Below, piece after piece: positions 54,002 through 62,794 of a stretch of 64,000 nucleotides of DNA. The notes beneath the pieces are model-generated. The model saw only the letters and a program-made list of their open reading frames with translations. It was not told the origin of the DNA and searched no databases. A program made the position numbers and the translations under genes. Every line of letters starts with the position of its first letter. Positions within the stretch are counted from its first letter, which is position 1. The stretch covers positions 1 through 64,000 of the forward strand of contig NZ_FMZS01000014.1 of NCBI RefSeq assembly GCF_900101265.1, read 5' to 3'. Source of the DNA: Massilia sp. PDC64. Lineage in GTDB: Bacteria > Pseudomonadota > Gammaproteobacteria > Burkholderiales > Burkholderiaceae_D.

Positions 54002-54955
54002 TCAGGACGCGGGGGTGGCGCGCTTGCGGCCTTTCTTCAGCACGGGGTTGCCGCCGCTGAATTCCTGCGCGACCTGCTCGAACACGGCCGACAGCTGGGC
54101 CAGCGTGTCGTTGCTGGCGCGGCCCGCGCGCGTGATGCAGTAGAACGGCAGTTCGATGGCAGGGCGGATCGGGTGCAGGCGCACGCGGTAGCGCTGGCAG
54201 GCGGCCGCCGAGATCGACGGCACCACGGCCACGCCGAATCCCGCCTCCGCCATCGCGATCGCCGTCTCGAGGTGGCCGACGAACGTGCGCTTGCCGGTGG
54301 TGACGGCGGCGGCGCTGAGGCTTTCCTCGACCATGCGCTGGATCGGCGTGTCGCCCAGGAAGCAGATCAGGGGGACGCCCTGCAGCGCGCGCCAGGTTTC
54401 CTGCTCGGCGCTGAAGTCCGGCCAGTCGGTCTCCTGCAGGCCGGTGGCGAGCATCAACTGGGTCGGGAAGATCTGCAGGCGCTCGACGCCGGATTCCTTG
54501 CGGAAGAACGGACCGAAGGCGGCGTCCAGCGCGCCGTCTTCCACCATGCGCAGCAGCTCGGACGGCGTGCTGTCGACGATTTCCACGCGCACCAGCGGGC
54601 ACAGGGTGGCGAAGCGGCTCAGCACCGCCGGCATCAGGCTCACGGCGATGTGCGGCATCACGCCGACGCGCAGCAGGCGCTGTTCCTCGCGCCCGATCTT
54701 GCGCAATTCGAGCGCGGCATTCTCGATGGTCTCGACGATGTGGGCCGCGGTGGGCAGGAACATGCGCCCCGCCTCGGTCAGGGCGACCGAGCGCGTCGTG
54801 CGGTCGAGCAGGCGGCACTGCAGCTGGGTTTCGAGTTCGCGGATGATGGCGGACAGCGCCGCCTGCGACAGGTGCAGGCGTTGCGCGGTCTTGGTGAAGC
54901 TGGCGGCCTGCGCGACGCCGAGGAAGACCTTGAGCTGCCTGAGGGAGAGGTTCAT
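54002..54955 (-). CDS. LysR-family transcriptional regulator of the catabolic island
   Basis: 317 residues. The winged helix is at the N-terminus (LRQLKVFLGVAQAASFTKTAQRLHLSQAAL as landmark) and a standard effector domain follows (LLRVGVMPHIAVSLMPAVL). A basic tail ends it (KKGRKRATPAS). It sits between the monooxygenase operon and leuDC on the same strand. It is the best candidate for the protein that binds the TCGATRAATCGA sites; this is by position only. Confidence 0.9.
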   Translation of the reverse strand: MNLSLRQLKVFLGVAQAASFTKTAQRLHLSQAALSAIIRELETQLQCRLLDRTTRSVALTEAGRMFLPTAAHIVETIENAALELRKIGREEQRLLRVGVMPHIAVSLMPAVLSRFATLCPLVRVEIVDSTPSELLRMVEDGALDAAFGPFFRKESGVERLQIFPTQLMLATGLQETDWPDFSAEQETWRALQGVPLICFLGDTPIQRMVEESLSAAAVTTGKRTFVGHLETAIAMAEAGFGVAVVPSISAAACQRYRVRLHPIRPAIELPFYCITRAGRASNDTLAQLSAVFEQVAQEFSGGNPVLKKGRKRATPAS

Positions 54956-55016
54956 GACGCATACCGCCGGCCGCTGCCGGCAACGGATTCCGAAACCCTC
55001 ATTCTAGCAGCGCGGA

Positions 55017-55670
55017 TCAGGTCCGGATCGGAGTGGCCAGCCACGGGTAGCGGGCCAGCCGCACGCGCTCGAACGCGGCGATGCGCTCGCGCCGGCGCAG
55101 GGTGAGGCCGATCTCGTCCAGTCCACCCAGCAGGGCGTGACGCGCCGCAGGTGCGATGTCGAAGGACGCCTCGAAGCCGCCCGGCCCGGTCACGCGCTGG
55201 TGCTCGAGGTCGACCCGCAGGCGGCAGCCGCCCTCGCTTTCCGCGGCCGCGAACAACACGTCCAGCGCCGCGTCGCCCAGCTCGACCGGCAGCACGCCGT
55301 TCTTCGTGCAGTTCTGGCGGAAGATGTCGGCGAAGCCCGCCGCGACGATCACGCGGAAGCCGTACTGCAGCAGCGCCCAGGGCGCGTGTTCGCGCGAGCT
55401 GCCGCAGCCGAAATTGCGCCCGGCCAGCAGGATCGTCGCGTCCCGGTAGCGCGGCTGGTTCAGCACGAATTCCGGGTTCGGCTGGCGCATGGACGGATCC
55501 TGGCCCGGCTCGCCCGGGTCGAGGTAGCGCCAGCTGTCGAACAGGTTGGGGCCGAAGCCCGTGCGCGCGACCGACTTCATGAACTGCTTGGGCAGGATCG
55601 CGTCGGTGTCGACGTTGTCGCGCCGCAGCGGCGCGGCCAGCCCGTCGACGATGGTGAACGGTTCCATCAT
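55017..55670 (-). CDS. leuD: Isopropylmalate isomerase/hydratase small subunit, LeuD-like paralogue
   Basis: 217 residues of the swivel domain that completes the aconitase-type active site. Conserved segments are RRDNVDTDAILPKQFMKSV, LLAGRNFGCGSSREHAPWAL and GFADIFRQNCTKNGVLPV. Two ATG codons at 55670 and 55667 straddle the leuC stop (ATGATG); GAGGG spacing slightly favours the second. No leuA or leuB is near. In this context it may act on maleate, citraconate or a related acid. Confidence 0.85.
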   Translation of the reverse strand: MMEPFTIVDGLAAPLRRDNVDTDAILPKQFMKSVARTGFGPNLFDSWRYLDPGEPGQDPSMRQPNPEFVLNQPRYRDATILLAGRNFGCGSSREHAPWALLQYGFRVIVAAGFADIFRQNCTKNGVLPVELGDAALDVLFAAAESEGGCRLRVDLEHQRVTGPGGFEASFDIAPAARHALLGGLDEIGLTLRRRERIAAFERVRLARYPWLATPIRT

Positions 55671-57109
55671 TGCCCTCCCCGCGCGAACGCGCGCACGTCG
55701 ACGAAGCGGCCCGCCAGCGCGGCCGCCGCCGCCATCGCCGGGCTGACGAGATGGCTACGCCCGCCCGCGCCCTGGCGTCCTTCGAAATTGCGGTTCGACG
55801 TCGACGCGCAGCGTTCGCCCGGGGCGAGACGGTCGTCGTTCATCGCCAGGCACATCGAGCATCCCGGCTCGCGCCACTCGAAGCCGGCCGCCGTGAAGAC
55901 GCGGTCCAGGCCCTCGCGTTCGGCCTGCTCGCGGACCAGGCCCGATCCCGGCACGACGAGCGCCTGGCGCACGTTCGGCGCGATGCGTCCGCCCGCGGCC
56001 GCGAGCACGGCCGCGGCGGCGCGCAGGTCCTCGATGCGGCCGTTGGTGCAGGAGCCGATGAAGACCCTGTCGATGCGGATGTCGGTGATGCGGGTGCCCG
56101 GGGCAAGACCCATGTAGTCGAGCGCCGCTTCCAGCGCGCGGCGCCGCCCGGCGTCTCCCTCGTTGTCCGGATCGGGCACGACGGCGCTCACCGGCGCCAC
56201 CATCTCGGGCGACGTGCCCCAGGTGACTTGCGGCGCCACCGCCGCGGCGTCGAACGCGAGCATGCGGTCGAAGCGCGCGTCGGGATCGGACACAAGGCTG
56301 CGCCAGGCCGCGACCGCCGCGTCCCACTGCGCACCGGAAGGGACATACGGACGGCCGCGCAGGTAGTCGAGCGTCGCGTCGTCCACGCCCACCAGGGCCG
56401 CGCGCGCGCCCGCCTCGATCGCCATGTTACACAGCGTCATGCGCCCTTCCATCGACAGTGCGCGTACGGCGGAGCCGGCGAATTCGAGCGCGTGGCCGGT
56501 GGCACCGGCAGTGCCGATGCGGCCGATCAGGTACAGCGCAAGATCCTTGGCGCTGCAGCCGGGCGCCAGGTCGCCGTCGATCCGCACGAGCATGGTGCGG
56601 CTCTTGCGCGTCGCCAGCGTCTGCGTCGCCAGCACGTGCTCGACCTCGGACGTGCCGATGCCGAACGCCAGCGCGGCCAGCGCGCCGTGGGTGCTCGTGT
56701 GGGAATCGCCGCACACGACGGTCATGCCCGGCAGGGTCAGTCCCTGCTCCGGCGCGACCACGTGCACGATGCCCTGGCGCCGGTCCAGCATGCGGAACTG
56801 CGGAATGCCGTTGTCGTCGCAGTTGCGCGCCAGCGTCTCCACCTGCAGCCGCGCGAGCGGATCGGCGACGCCGCCGGCACGGCCCGCGGTGGGCACGTTA
56901 TGGTCGCACACGCCGAACGTGGCGCCGGGACGCCACACAGGGCGCGCGCTGGCGGCCAGGCCCGCGAAGGCCTGCGGACTGGTGACTTCGTACACGAGGT
57001 GACGGTCGACGTACAGCAGCGCGCTGCCGTCGTCGTCCTCATCCACGAGGTGCTCTTCCCAGAGCTTGTCGTACAGGGTACGCGGGATGGCGGATGCGGG
57101 CGTGCTCAT
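55667..57109 (-). CDS. leuC: Isopropylmalate isomerase/hydratase large subunit, LeuC-like paralogue
   Basis: 480 residues from the ATG at 57109, which overlaps the transporter stop (TGATG). The 4Fe-4S ligands are in FIGSCTNGRIEDL and GCSMCLAMNDD. VVCGDSHTSTHGALAALAFG and CASTSNRNFEGRQG are also present. The motifs are very close to biosynthetic LeuC, so specificity cannot be decided from sequence. Its operon with leuD, an MFS transporter and a porin inside a degradation island suggests a catabolic hydratase. Confidence 0.88.
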   Translation of the reverse strand: MSTPASAIPRTLYDKLWEEHLVDEDDDGSALLYVDRHLVYEVTSPQAFAGLAASARPVWRPGATFGVCDHNVPTAGRAGGVADPLARLQVETLARNCDDNGIPQFRMLDRRQGIVHVVAPEQGLTLPGMTVVCGDSHTSTHGALAALAFGIGTSEVEHVLATQTLATRKSRTMLVRIDGDLAPGCSAKDLALYLIGRIGTAGATGHALEFAGSAVRALSMEGRMTLCNMAIEAGARAALVGVDDATLDYLRGRPYVPSGAQWDAAVAAWRSLVSDPDARFDRMLAFDAAAVAPQVTWGTSPEMVAPVSAVVPDPDNEGDAGRRRALEAALDYMGLAPGTRITDIRIDRVFIGSCTNGRIEDLRAAAAVLAAAGGRIAPNVRQALVVPGSGLVREQAEREGLDRVFTAAGFEWREPGCSMCLAMNDDRLAPGERCASTSNRNFEGRQGAGGRSHLVSPAMAAAAALAGRFVDVRAFARGGQ

Positions 57110-58503
57110 CAGGGTGCGATTTCCTCGAGCGATTTCTGGCGCGTCTCCGTCATGCCGAGGGCCGCCAGCAGGCCCAGCACGCAGACCCCGGCGAACATCA
57201 GGAACACGGGAGCGACGCCCTCGCTGCCGAGCACCACGCCGACGATCGCCGGACCGGCCGCCGACGCGGCACGGAACCAGGACGTCGCCAGCGCCGTGCC
57301 GACGGCGCGCATCCGGGTCGGATAGATCTCGGGCGTGTACAGGAACAGCAGGATGGTCGTCGTGCCGATCACGGCGTATGCCGTCGACCCCAGCAGCATC
57401 ACGCCGTACGCCGATGGCGCACCCGTGAAGTACAGCGCGGCGAGCAGCACGCCGGCGATCGAGAACGACGACATCACCCAGCGGCGGCGGCCGACGCGGT
57501 CCACGAGGAACGCGCACACGAGGACGAAGATCACGCTGAGCACGTTCGACATCGATGCGAGGCGCAGCGCCTGGCCCAGCGGCAAGTGGTACACGGTCTT
57601 GTACAGGCTGGGCATCCAGTTGTTCAGGCCGTTTGCGACGAAGTACGCCGTGCCCCACAGCGCCCACACGACGAACGTGCGCTTGCGGTAGAACGCGGAG
57701 AACAGTTCGCGTACGCCGGCCTTCCTTGCCGCCTGCGCGGGCACCGGCGGACGTGCCCTGGCCTCGATGCGCTTGTCCGTGCTCGCCTCGATGCGTTCGA
57801 TGATGCGCTCCGCCTCGTCGAAACGGCCCTTGCCGATCAGCCAGCGCGGCGACTCGGGCAGGAACCAGATGAAGCCGACGATCAGCAGGCCGGGAATGCC
57901 GCCCACGAGGAACATCGACTGCCAGCCGACGTGGGGAACGAGCAGCGAACCGGCCTGGGCGGCAGCCAGCAGGCCCAGCGGGAAGATCAGTTCGTACAGC
58001 AGGAAGAAGCGGCCGCGGTTGTGCGCCACCGACAGCTCGTTGATGTAGACGGCCGCGACCGGATTGCCGCCGCCCACGCCGATACCCTGGATGAAGCGGC
58101 ACACCATCAGCCCGTTGAAGTTGCCGGTGGCGGCGCATGCCAGGCTCATCACGGACATCAGCAGGATGGTCCAGAACTCGCTCTTGACACGGCCGATGCG
58201 CTCGGCCAGCCAGCCGAAGAAGATGGCGCCGACCAGCTGGCCGATGTAGCCGGTGGCGATCAGCACGCCGATCTGGCCGGGGGTCAGGTGCCATATGCCG
58301 ATCAACACCGGCAAAACGTAGGCCAGCGACAGCGCGTCGAAGGCGTCGAAGAACGTGGCGCTGCCCATGACGACACGGGCCCGGACGTGCCAGCGCGAGA
58401 TCGGCACGCTTTCCATGCGGGCAATGAGGGCGGCGCCCCTGCCGTCCTGGTCGGCCGCTGCCGCGCTGGAGGAAACCTTGACGTCGGTAATGCTGGATAA
58501 CAT
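57109..58503 (-). CDS. MFS transporter, metabolite:H+ symporter type
   Basis: 464 residues with twelve membrane segments. The loop-2/3 motif is GWLAERIGRVKSEFWT and the mirror motif in the second half is LVDRVGRRRWVM. RFIQGIGVGGGNPVAAVYINE and LPESPRWLIGKGRFDEAERI (sugar-porter-like PESPRWL) are also visible. Such proteins import sugars, niacin or aromatic acids. Its position with leuCD and the porin suggests uptake of the catabolic substrate. Confidence 0.88.
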   Translation of the reverse strand: MLSSITDVKVSSSAAAADQDGRGAALIARMESVPISRWHVRARVVMGSATFFDAFDALSLAYVLPVLIGIWHLTPGQIGVLIATGYIGQLVGAIFFGWLAERIGRVKSEFWTILLMSVMSLACAATGNFNGLMVCRFIQGIGVGGGNPVAAVYINELSVAHNRGRFFLLYELIFPLGLLAAAQAGSLLVPHVGWQSMFLVGGIPGLLIVGFIWFLPESPRWLIGKGRFDEAERIIERIEASTDKRIEARARPPVPAQAARKAGVRELFSAFYRKRTFVVWALWGTAYFVANGLNNWMPSLYKTVYHLPLGQALRLASMSNVLSVIFVLVCAFLVDRVGRRRWVMSSFSIAGVLLAALYFTGAPSAYGVMLLGSTAYAVIGTTTILLFLYTPEIYPTRMRAVGTALATSWFRAASAAGPAIVGVVLGSEGVAPVFLMFAGVCVLGLLAALGMTETRQKSLEEIAP

Positions 58504-58534
58504 GTGGCACCTTCTGTGATGAATACGAATCGGA

Positions 58535-59665
58535 TCAGAACTGCACCTGCACGCCGGCGCGCGTCAGGGTCTGGGTGCGTCCGCTCGACGGCGTGTAGCC
58601 GAAGGCCGTCGCCCGCGCGCCGGGCCCGGACGCGCGCACCCAGGCTGCGCCGCAGTAGATCTGGACGGTCGGACTCAGGTACTGGCTCAGGAACGCGTTG
58701 TACTGGTTATAGGTGATCTCCTGGAACGTCGAGTGCGCCATCGACAGGCCGAGGATGCGCGTCTTGCGTCCGCCGCTCAGGTCCGTGTTCACGCCAGCCT
58801 GCAGGTTACGCTGGATCACTTCGCCGCGCGCATTCTCGAGCTGGACCTGGGTGATGGTCGCGTGCGGAACGAAGATGCCGGCCTGGTAACTGGCGCCGAG
58901 CACGCCGGTGCTGAAGCGGTCGGCATTGAACTGCGCGCTCGCCAGGCTCTGGCCGAGCACATTCGTGACGCCGAAGATCGATTTCAGGTCGGCTGTCCGG
59001 TTGTGGAACATCGAGTACGAGCCGGCCAGCTTCAGGGCTGCGTCGTTGTAGCGGAAGCCGACCGAGTACGTGCGCGATCGCGAGAAGTTGGCCGGATCCT
59101 CGCCGAAGCCGTTCATCACTCCCACCTGCAGGCCCGCCATCACGGGCGTCTCGTAGCGGATGGCATTGTCCATGCCGAAGATGTTGGCGAGATTGTCGAG
59201 GTTGCCGGGCGAGTACGACCACGAGATGCCGGGCACACTGTTGTTCAGCACGCCCACGTAGTCGTAGGCGAAGTCGGGCATGTGACCGAGGGTCAGCGTG
59301 CCGAAGCGCGTGCTGGACAGCCCGACCTGGGCGTAGCGATTGAACAGCTTGTTCGGATTGGCCTGTGTGCCCACGTCGGAATTGAAGCCGGTTTCGAGCT
59401 TGAAGAAAGCGTTCAGTCCGCCGCCCAGGTCTTCGGTGCCGCGAAAGCCGAAGCGGTCGGGCGAACGCTTGCCGGCGTTGACGGCTTTCAGCGATTTTCC
59501 GGCGGCGTTGTTCACGTAATCCAGGCCTTCATCGATGCTGCCGTAAAGCTGGACATTGGTTTGGGCAAGCGCGGCGCCACAACTCAGGACACCCGCTGCC
59601 AGTGCAAGAACGTTCGGTTTAATAATTTGTCTCCAGTATTTATAAACAACTGCGCACAATGTCAT
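58535..59665 (-). CDS. Trimeric-porin-type outer membrane channel
   Basis: Outer membrane beta-barrel of the Burkholderiales general porin family. NVQLYGSIDEGLDYV opens the mature protein, RFGFRGTEDLGGGLNAFFKLETGF follows (landmark), and it ends in phenylalanine (AGVQVQF). The start is unusual. The nearest ATG (59665) would put 14 extra residues before a perfect signal peptide (KPNVLALAAGVLSCGAALA). The codon in the ideal place, six bases after GGAGA, is ATT at 59623. That codon may be a rare start or a mutated ATG. The porin is the likely entry route for the island's substrate. Confidence 0.85.
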   Translation of the reverse strand: MTLCAVVYKYWRQIIKPNVLALAAGVLSCGAALAQTNVQLYGSIDEGLDYVNNAAGKSLKAVNAGKRSPDRFGFRGTEDLGGGLNAFFKLETGFNSDVGTQANPNKLFNRYAQVGLSSTRFGTLTLGHMPDFAYDYVGVLNNSVPGISWSYSPGNLDNLANIFGMDNAIRYETPVMAGLQVGVMNGFGEDPANFSRSRTYSVGFRYNDAALKLAGSYSMFHNRTADLKSIFGVTNVLGQSLASAQFNADRFSTGVLGASYQAGIFVPHATITQVQLENARGEVIQRNLQAGVNTDLSGGRKTRILGLSMAHSTFQEITYNQYNAFLSQYLSPTVQIYCGAAWVRASGPGARATAFGYTPSSGRTQTLTRAGVQVQF

Positions 59666-59800
59666 CGATTGTCGCGTTGTCCCGCCCACGCATTTCATGT
59701 CGCTGCGTTCGTTGAAAGCGGGTCGCCGCCACGATTTCCCTCGTGTGGCGCGGAGTCAATATAGGGCAAAAGTCAAGCAAGAATAAGCAAAAAGATTCTA

Positions 59801-59812
59801 TCGATAAATCGA
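59801..59812. promoter_or_regulatory. Putative regulator site TCGATAAATCGA between porin and chemoreceptor genes
   Basis: Palindrome TCGAT-AA-ATCGA preceded by AGATTCTA, 178 bases upstream of the proposed porin start. It is identical to the copy at 60038. The surrounding 430-base gap is strongly A/T rich and holds no other recognisable gene. Confidence 0.55.
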
Positions 59813-60037
59813 ATAATTTTGACAATCGCTCCTATCAAATCAACGATCTGGTGGCTCGACTTATCCAGGAATCCGCATAATCGCGGTTTTTACCTGCATC
59901 TTGCGCACCACAATTTTCACAAAATTTATACAAGGTGTTTGCGTTTCCAATGCACGCTGCGGCATCATTCGAATTTCAGACAGGAAATTTTTTGTTGGAT
60001 TACGAAACAAATTTTTTCTATTAATTGATAGATTTTT

Positions 60038-60049
60038 TCGATAAATCGA
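60038..60049. promoter_or_regulatory. Putative regulator site TCGATAAATCGA next to the chemoreceptor start
   Basis: Identical to the 59801 site and preceded by AGATTTTT. It ends nine bases before the chemoreceptor ATG, adjoining the GGTGGAGA ribosome-binding site. Just upstream is TCTAT-TAATTG-ATAGA (60017-60032), another inverted repeat. A protein bound here could act as a repressor or block translation start. Confidence 0.55.
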
Positions 60050-60058
60050 GGTGGAGAC

Positions 60059-61648
60059 ATGACGGGATGGTTGGCCAAGTTGAATATTGCCGGACGGCTT
60101 GCCGTCGGCTTCGGGCTGGTGCTCGGTCTGGGGCTATTGACCACGGGCTTCAGCATCTGGCGTATGCACGACATCGCCCTGGCGGCGCAGGCGATGGCCG
60201 CGCCGCTGGCGAAGGAGCGCCTGATCGCCGAATGGAATACGCAAGTCTTCGGCGCGATCCGCCGCACCGGAGCCATCGTCAAGAGCAACGATCCCGGCGT
60301 CGCCGCATATTTCAAGGGTGAGATGGATGAGGCCATCAAGCGCTCGGCGGATCTCGCACGCCGGATCGAACCGCTGCTGACCACGCCGGACGAGACCGCC
60401 CTGCTGCGCCGCATCGACGCCCAGCGCCAGCGCTACCGCGCCATCACGGCCGCGGCGATGAAAGCCAAGGCCACGGGCGACACCGCGCTGGCCGAGCGCC
60501 TTCTCAACGAATCCTTCGTGCCGGCCGCGCGCGGCTACCAGGACTTGCTGGAAGAACTGCTGGCCCTGCAGCACCGCCAGATGGATGCGCAAAACCATGC
60601 GATCCTCGACATCGAGGCCCGCGGCGCGCGCCTGTCCATGGCCCTGACGGCAGCCGCCGTTCTGGCGGGCGCGGCCTGCGCATGGGTGCTGGCCACCGGC
60701 ATCGTCCGTCCGCTGCGCGCGGCCGTGGGGATCGCCCGTACGGTGGCGGCCGGCGACCTGACCCAGGCCATCGACGTGCACGGCCGGGACGAGACTGCGG
60801 CCCTGCTGCGCGCGCTGCGCGAGATGAACGACAGCCTGGCCGCGATCGTCGGTCGCGTGCGCGACGGCACGGACACGATCGCGACAGCGTCCAGAGAAAT
60901 CTCCGCCGGCAACCTCGACCTGTCGAGCCGGACCGAACAGCAGGCGAGCGCCCTGGAGGAAACCGCGGCGTCGATGGAAGAGCTGACCTCGACCGTGCAG
61001 CGCAATGCCGGCCATGCGCAGGAAGCGAGCCAGCTGTCACTTGCCGCGTCGAAGGTAGCAGGCGAAGGCGGCGCCGTGGTCGGCCAGGTGATCGCGTCCA
61101 TGGCGGACATCGATGCGTCGGCGCGCAAGATCGCCGAGATCACGGCGGTCATCGACGGCATTGCCTTCCAGACGAATATCCTTGCCCTGAACGCCGCCGT
61201 CGAGGCGGCCCGTGCCGGCGAACAAGGACGCGGTTTTGCCGTGGTGGCGGGCGAAGTGCGCAACCTGGCCCAGCGTGCCGCCGCCGCGGCCAGGGAAATC
61301 AAGGACCTGATCGGGACGTCGACTGCCCAGGTCGAAGCCGGCACGCGGCTGGTCGGCCAGGCGGGCGCGACGATGGACCAGGTGGTCGCGAGCATCGGCC
61401 GCGTCAACGCCATCGTGAACGACATCGCGGCCGCAAGCCGGGAGCAAAGCAGCGGCATCGGGCAGGTCAGCCAGGCGGTGACCCAGCTGGATGCGGTCAC
61501 GCAGCAGAATGCCGCCCTGGTCGAGCAGTCGGCCGCGGCGGCGGCGGCGATGCAGGAACAGGCGGCGCGGCTGGCACAGGCGGTCCAGGTATTCCGGATC
61601 GGCGCGGCAATTGCCGGACCGTCGGGCACGGTCCGCCGCATCGCCTGA
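60059..61648 (+). CDS. Methyl-accepting chemotaxis protein of the catabolic island
   Basis: 529 residues. The first membrane segment is at the N-terminus (RLAVGFGLVLGLGLLTTGFSI), followed by a four-helix-bundle sensor domain and a second membrane segment (LTAAAVLAGAACAWVLATGIV). A HAMP domain and a signalling coiled coil follow, with the tip FQTNILALNAAVEAARAGEQGRGFAVVAGEV (landmark). No C-terminal CheR-tether peptide is present (ends GTVRRIA), unlike the receptor at 21065. The adjacent copy of the island's putative operator suggests that it senses the degraded compound. Confidence 0.92.
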   Translation: MTGWLAKLNIAGRLAVGFGLVLGLGLLTTGFSIWRMHDIALAAQAMAAPLAKERLIAEWNTQVFGAIRRTGAIVKSNDPGVAAYFKGEMDEAIKRSADLARRIEPLLTTPDETALLRRIDAQRQRYRAITAAAMKAKATGDTALAERLLNESFVPAARGYQDLLEELLALQHRQMDAQNHAILDIEARGARLSMALTAAAVLAGAACAWVLATGIVRPLRAAVGIARTVAAGDLTQAIDVHGRDETAALLRALREMNDSLAAIVGRVRDGTDTIATASREISAGNLDLSSRTEQQASALEETAASMEELTSTVQRNAGHAQEASQLSLAASKVAGEGGAVVGQVIASMADIDASARKIAEITAVIDGIAFQTNILALNAAVEAARAGEQGRGFAVVAGEVRNLAQRAAAAAREIKDLIGTSTAQVEAGTRLVGQAGATMDQVVASIGRVNAIVNDIAAASREQSSGIGQVSQAVTQLDAVTQQNAALVEQSAAAAAAMQEQAARLAQAVQVFRIGAAIAGPSGTVRRIA

Positions 61649-61685
61649 GGCCGAATGGTGCCCCCGCAACGGATTGCGTTGCCTC

Positions 61686-62639
61686 CTAGGAAATCGTGCG
61701 CCCGAATTTGCCGGCGAATGCCTGGAGCCTGGCAGGGTCGAACGCGCCCACGATGTTCGGATACTTGAAGCCCCCGACGACGTGGTGATACATGACGTGG
61801 TAGGCATCGTCGACATTGTGGAGGTCGCGAATGTCGTCCATGTCGACCGCGTACAGGTAAGGGAAGACGCCCCGCAGGAAATCGAAGAAATCGGGGATGG
61901 GGATGCGCTGGAATACGTTCAGGCACCAATGGTTCAGTTCGAGCGTGACCGTCGGCTCGCAGGTCGATATCGTGTCGCGCAGGCCTTCGATGACGTCGCG
62001 CTCGAAACCTTCGACATCGATCTTGATGAAATCGACGCCGTCCAGGTGGGCGCCTTTGACGAACGTATCGCCCTGGGCAATCTCGATCGCCTCGACCTGG
62101 TGCCCCGCCGAAGCCTGTGTCTTGTTCGACACGAATCCGCCTGAACGGTTATTGGCGGAAAACGTCAGTTCGAAACGCCCTTCGGTCTTGCCCAGCCCGA
62201 GGTTCAGCGGGGTCACGTTGTGCAATCCCGCTGCGTCCAGGTTCTTTTTCAGGAATGCGAACGTGGTCGGGGACGGTTCGAAGCTGACGACCTGGCGCGC
62301 ACGGCTGCCGAACAGGATCGACGTGCAACCGATGTTGGCCCCGATGTCGAGGACGGTATCGGACGGTCTCACCAGTGAATCGAACAGTTGGACCATGTGG
62401 GGTTCGAAGACCCCACGGATGTGGTCCAGGTAGTTGTCGTCGGACTCGATACGGTAGTGCTTGCCGCCGATGTCCGTCGTCACGTGACCGGGACCGTCGG
62501 CGCCGGTGGTGTCGTGCGTCGCCACAGCCGGTTCGACAGCGTCCGCTGCCTCGTCGTCTTCCAACACCGGGCTCGCGGCGCCTGCAACGGCATGGATGTC
62601 CCGGGATGGGCGCTTGAAATAACTCAGCAACGTCTTCAA
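61686..62639 (-). CDS. FkbM-family SAM-dependent methyltransferase
   Basis: About 317 residues from a TTG at 62639, chosen for GGAGA five bases upstream; a GTG at 62651 is the alternative. An unstructured lead of about 85 residues, rich in D, A and V, is followed by the Rossmann SAM motif TVLDIGANIGCTSILFG and the FkbM core (VVSFEPSPTTFAFLKKNL, GVDFIKIDVEGFERDVIEGL). FkbM enzymes are O-methyltransferases of natural products or sugars; the target here is unknown. Confidence 0.85.
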   Translation of the reverse strand: MKTLLSYFKRPSRDIHAVAGAASPVLEDDEAADAVEPAVATHDTTGADGPGHVTTDIGGKHYRIESDDNYLDHIRGVFEPHMVQLFDSLVRPSDTVLDIGANIGCTSILFGSRARQVVSFEPSPTTFAFLKKNLDAAGLHNVTPLNLGLGKTEGRFELTFSANNRSGGFVSNKTQASAGHQVEAIEIAQGDTFVKGAHLDGVDFIKIDVEGFERDVIEGLRDTISTCEPTVTLELNHWCLNVFQRIPIPDFFDFLRGVFPYLYAVDMDDIRDLHNVDDAYHVMYHHVVGGFKYPNIVGAFDPARLQAFAGKFGRTIS

Positions 62640-62794
62640 TGGTCTCTCCACAAATCATCGACGACACATGGTGAGGAGCGGGCAACGGATACCGTTCGCT
62701 CGCTGGACCCGGCGCACGATAGCACGGCCGGGGGAGCGAAAGACTCACCAATTATCAAATGTGCGGAAGTGACCTTGTCCCGGAAACGGCGCCG

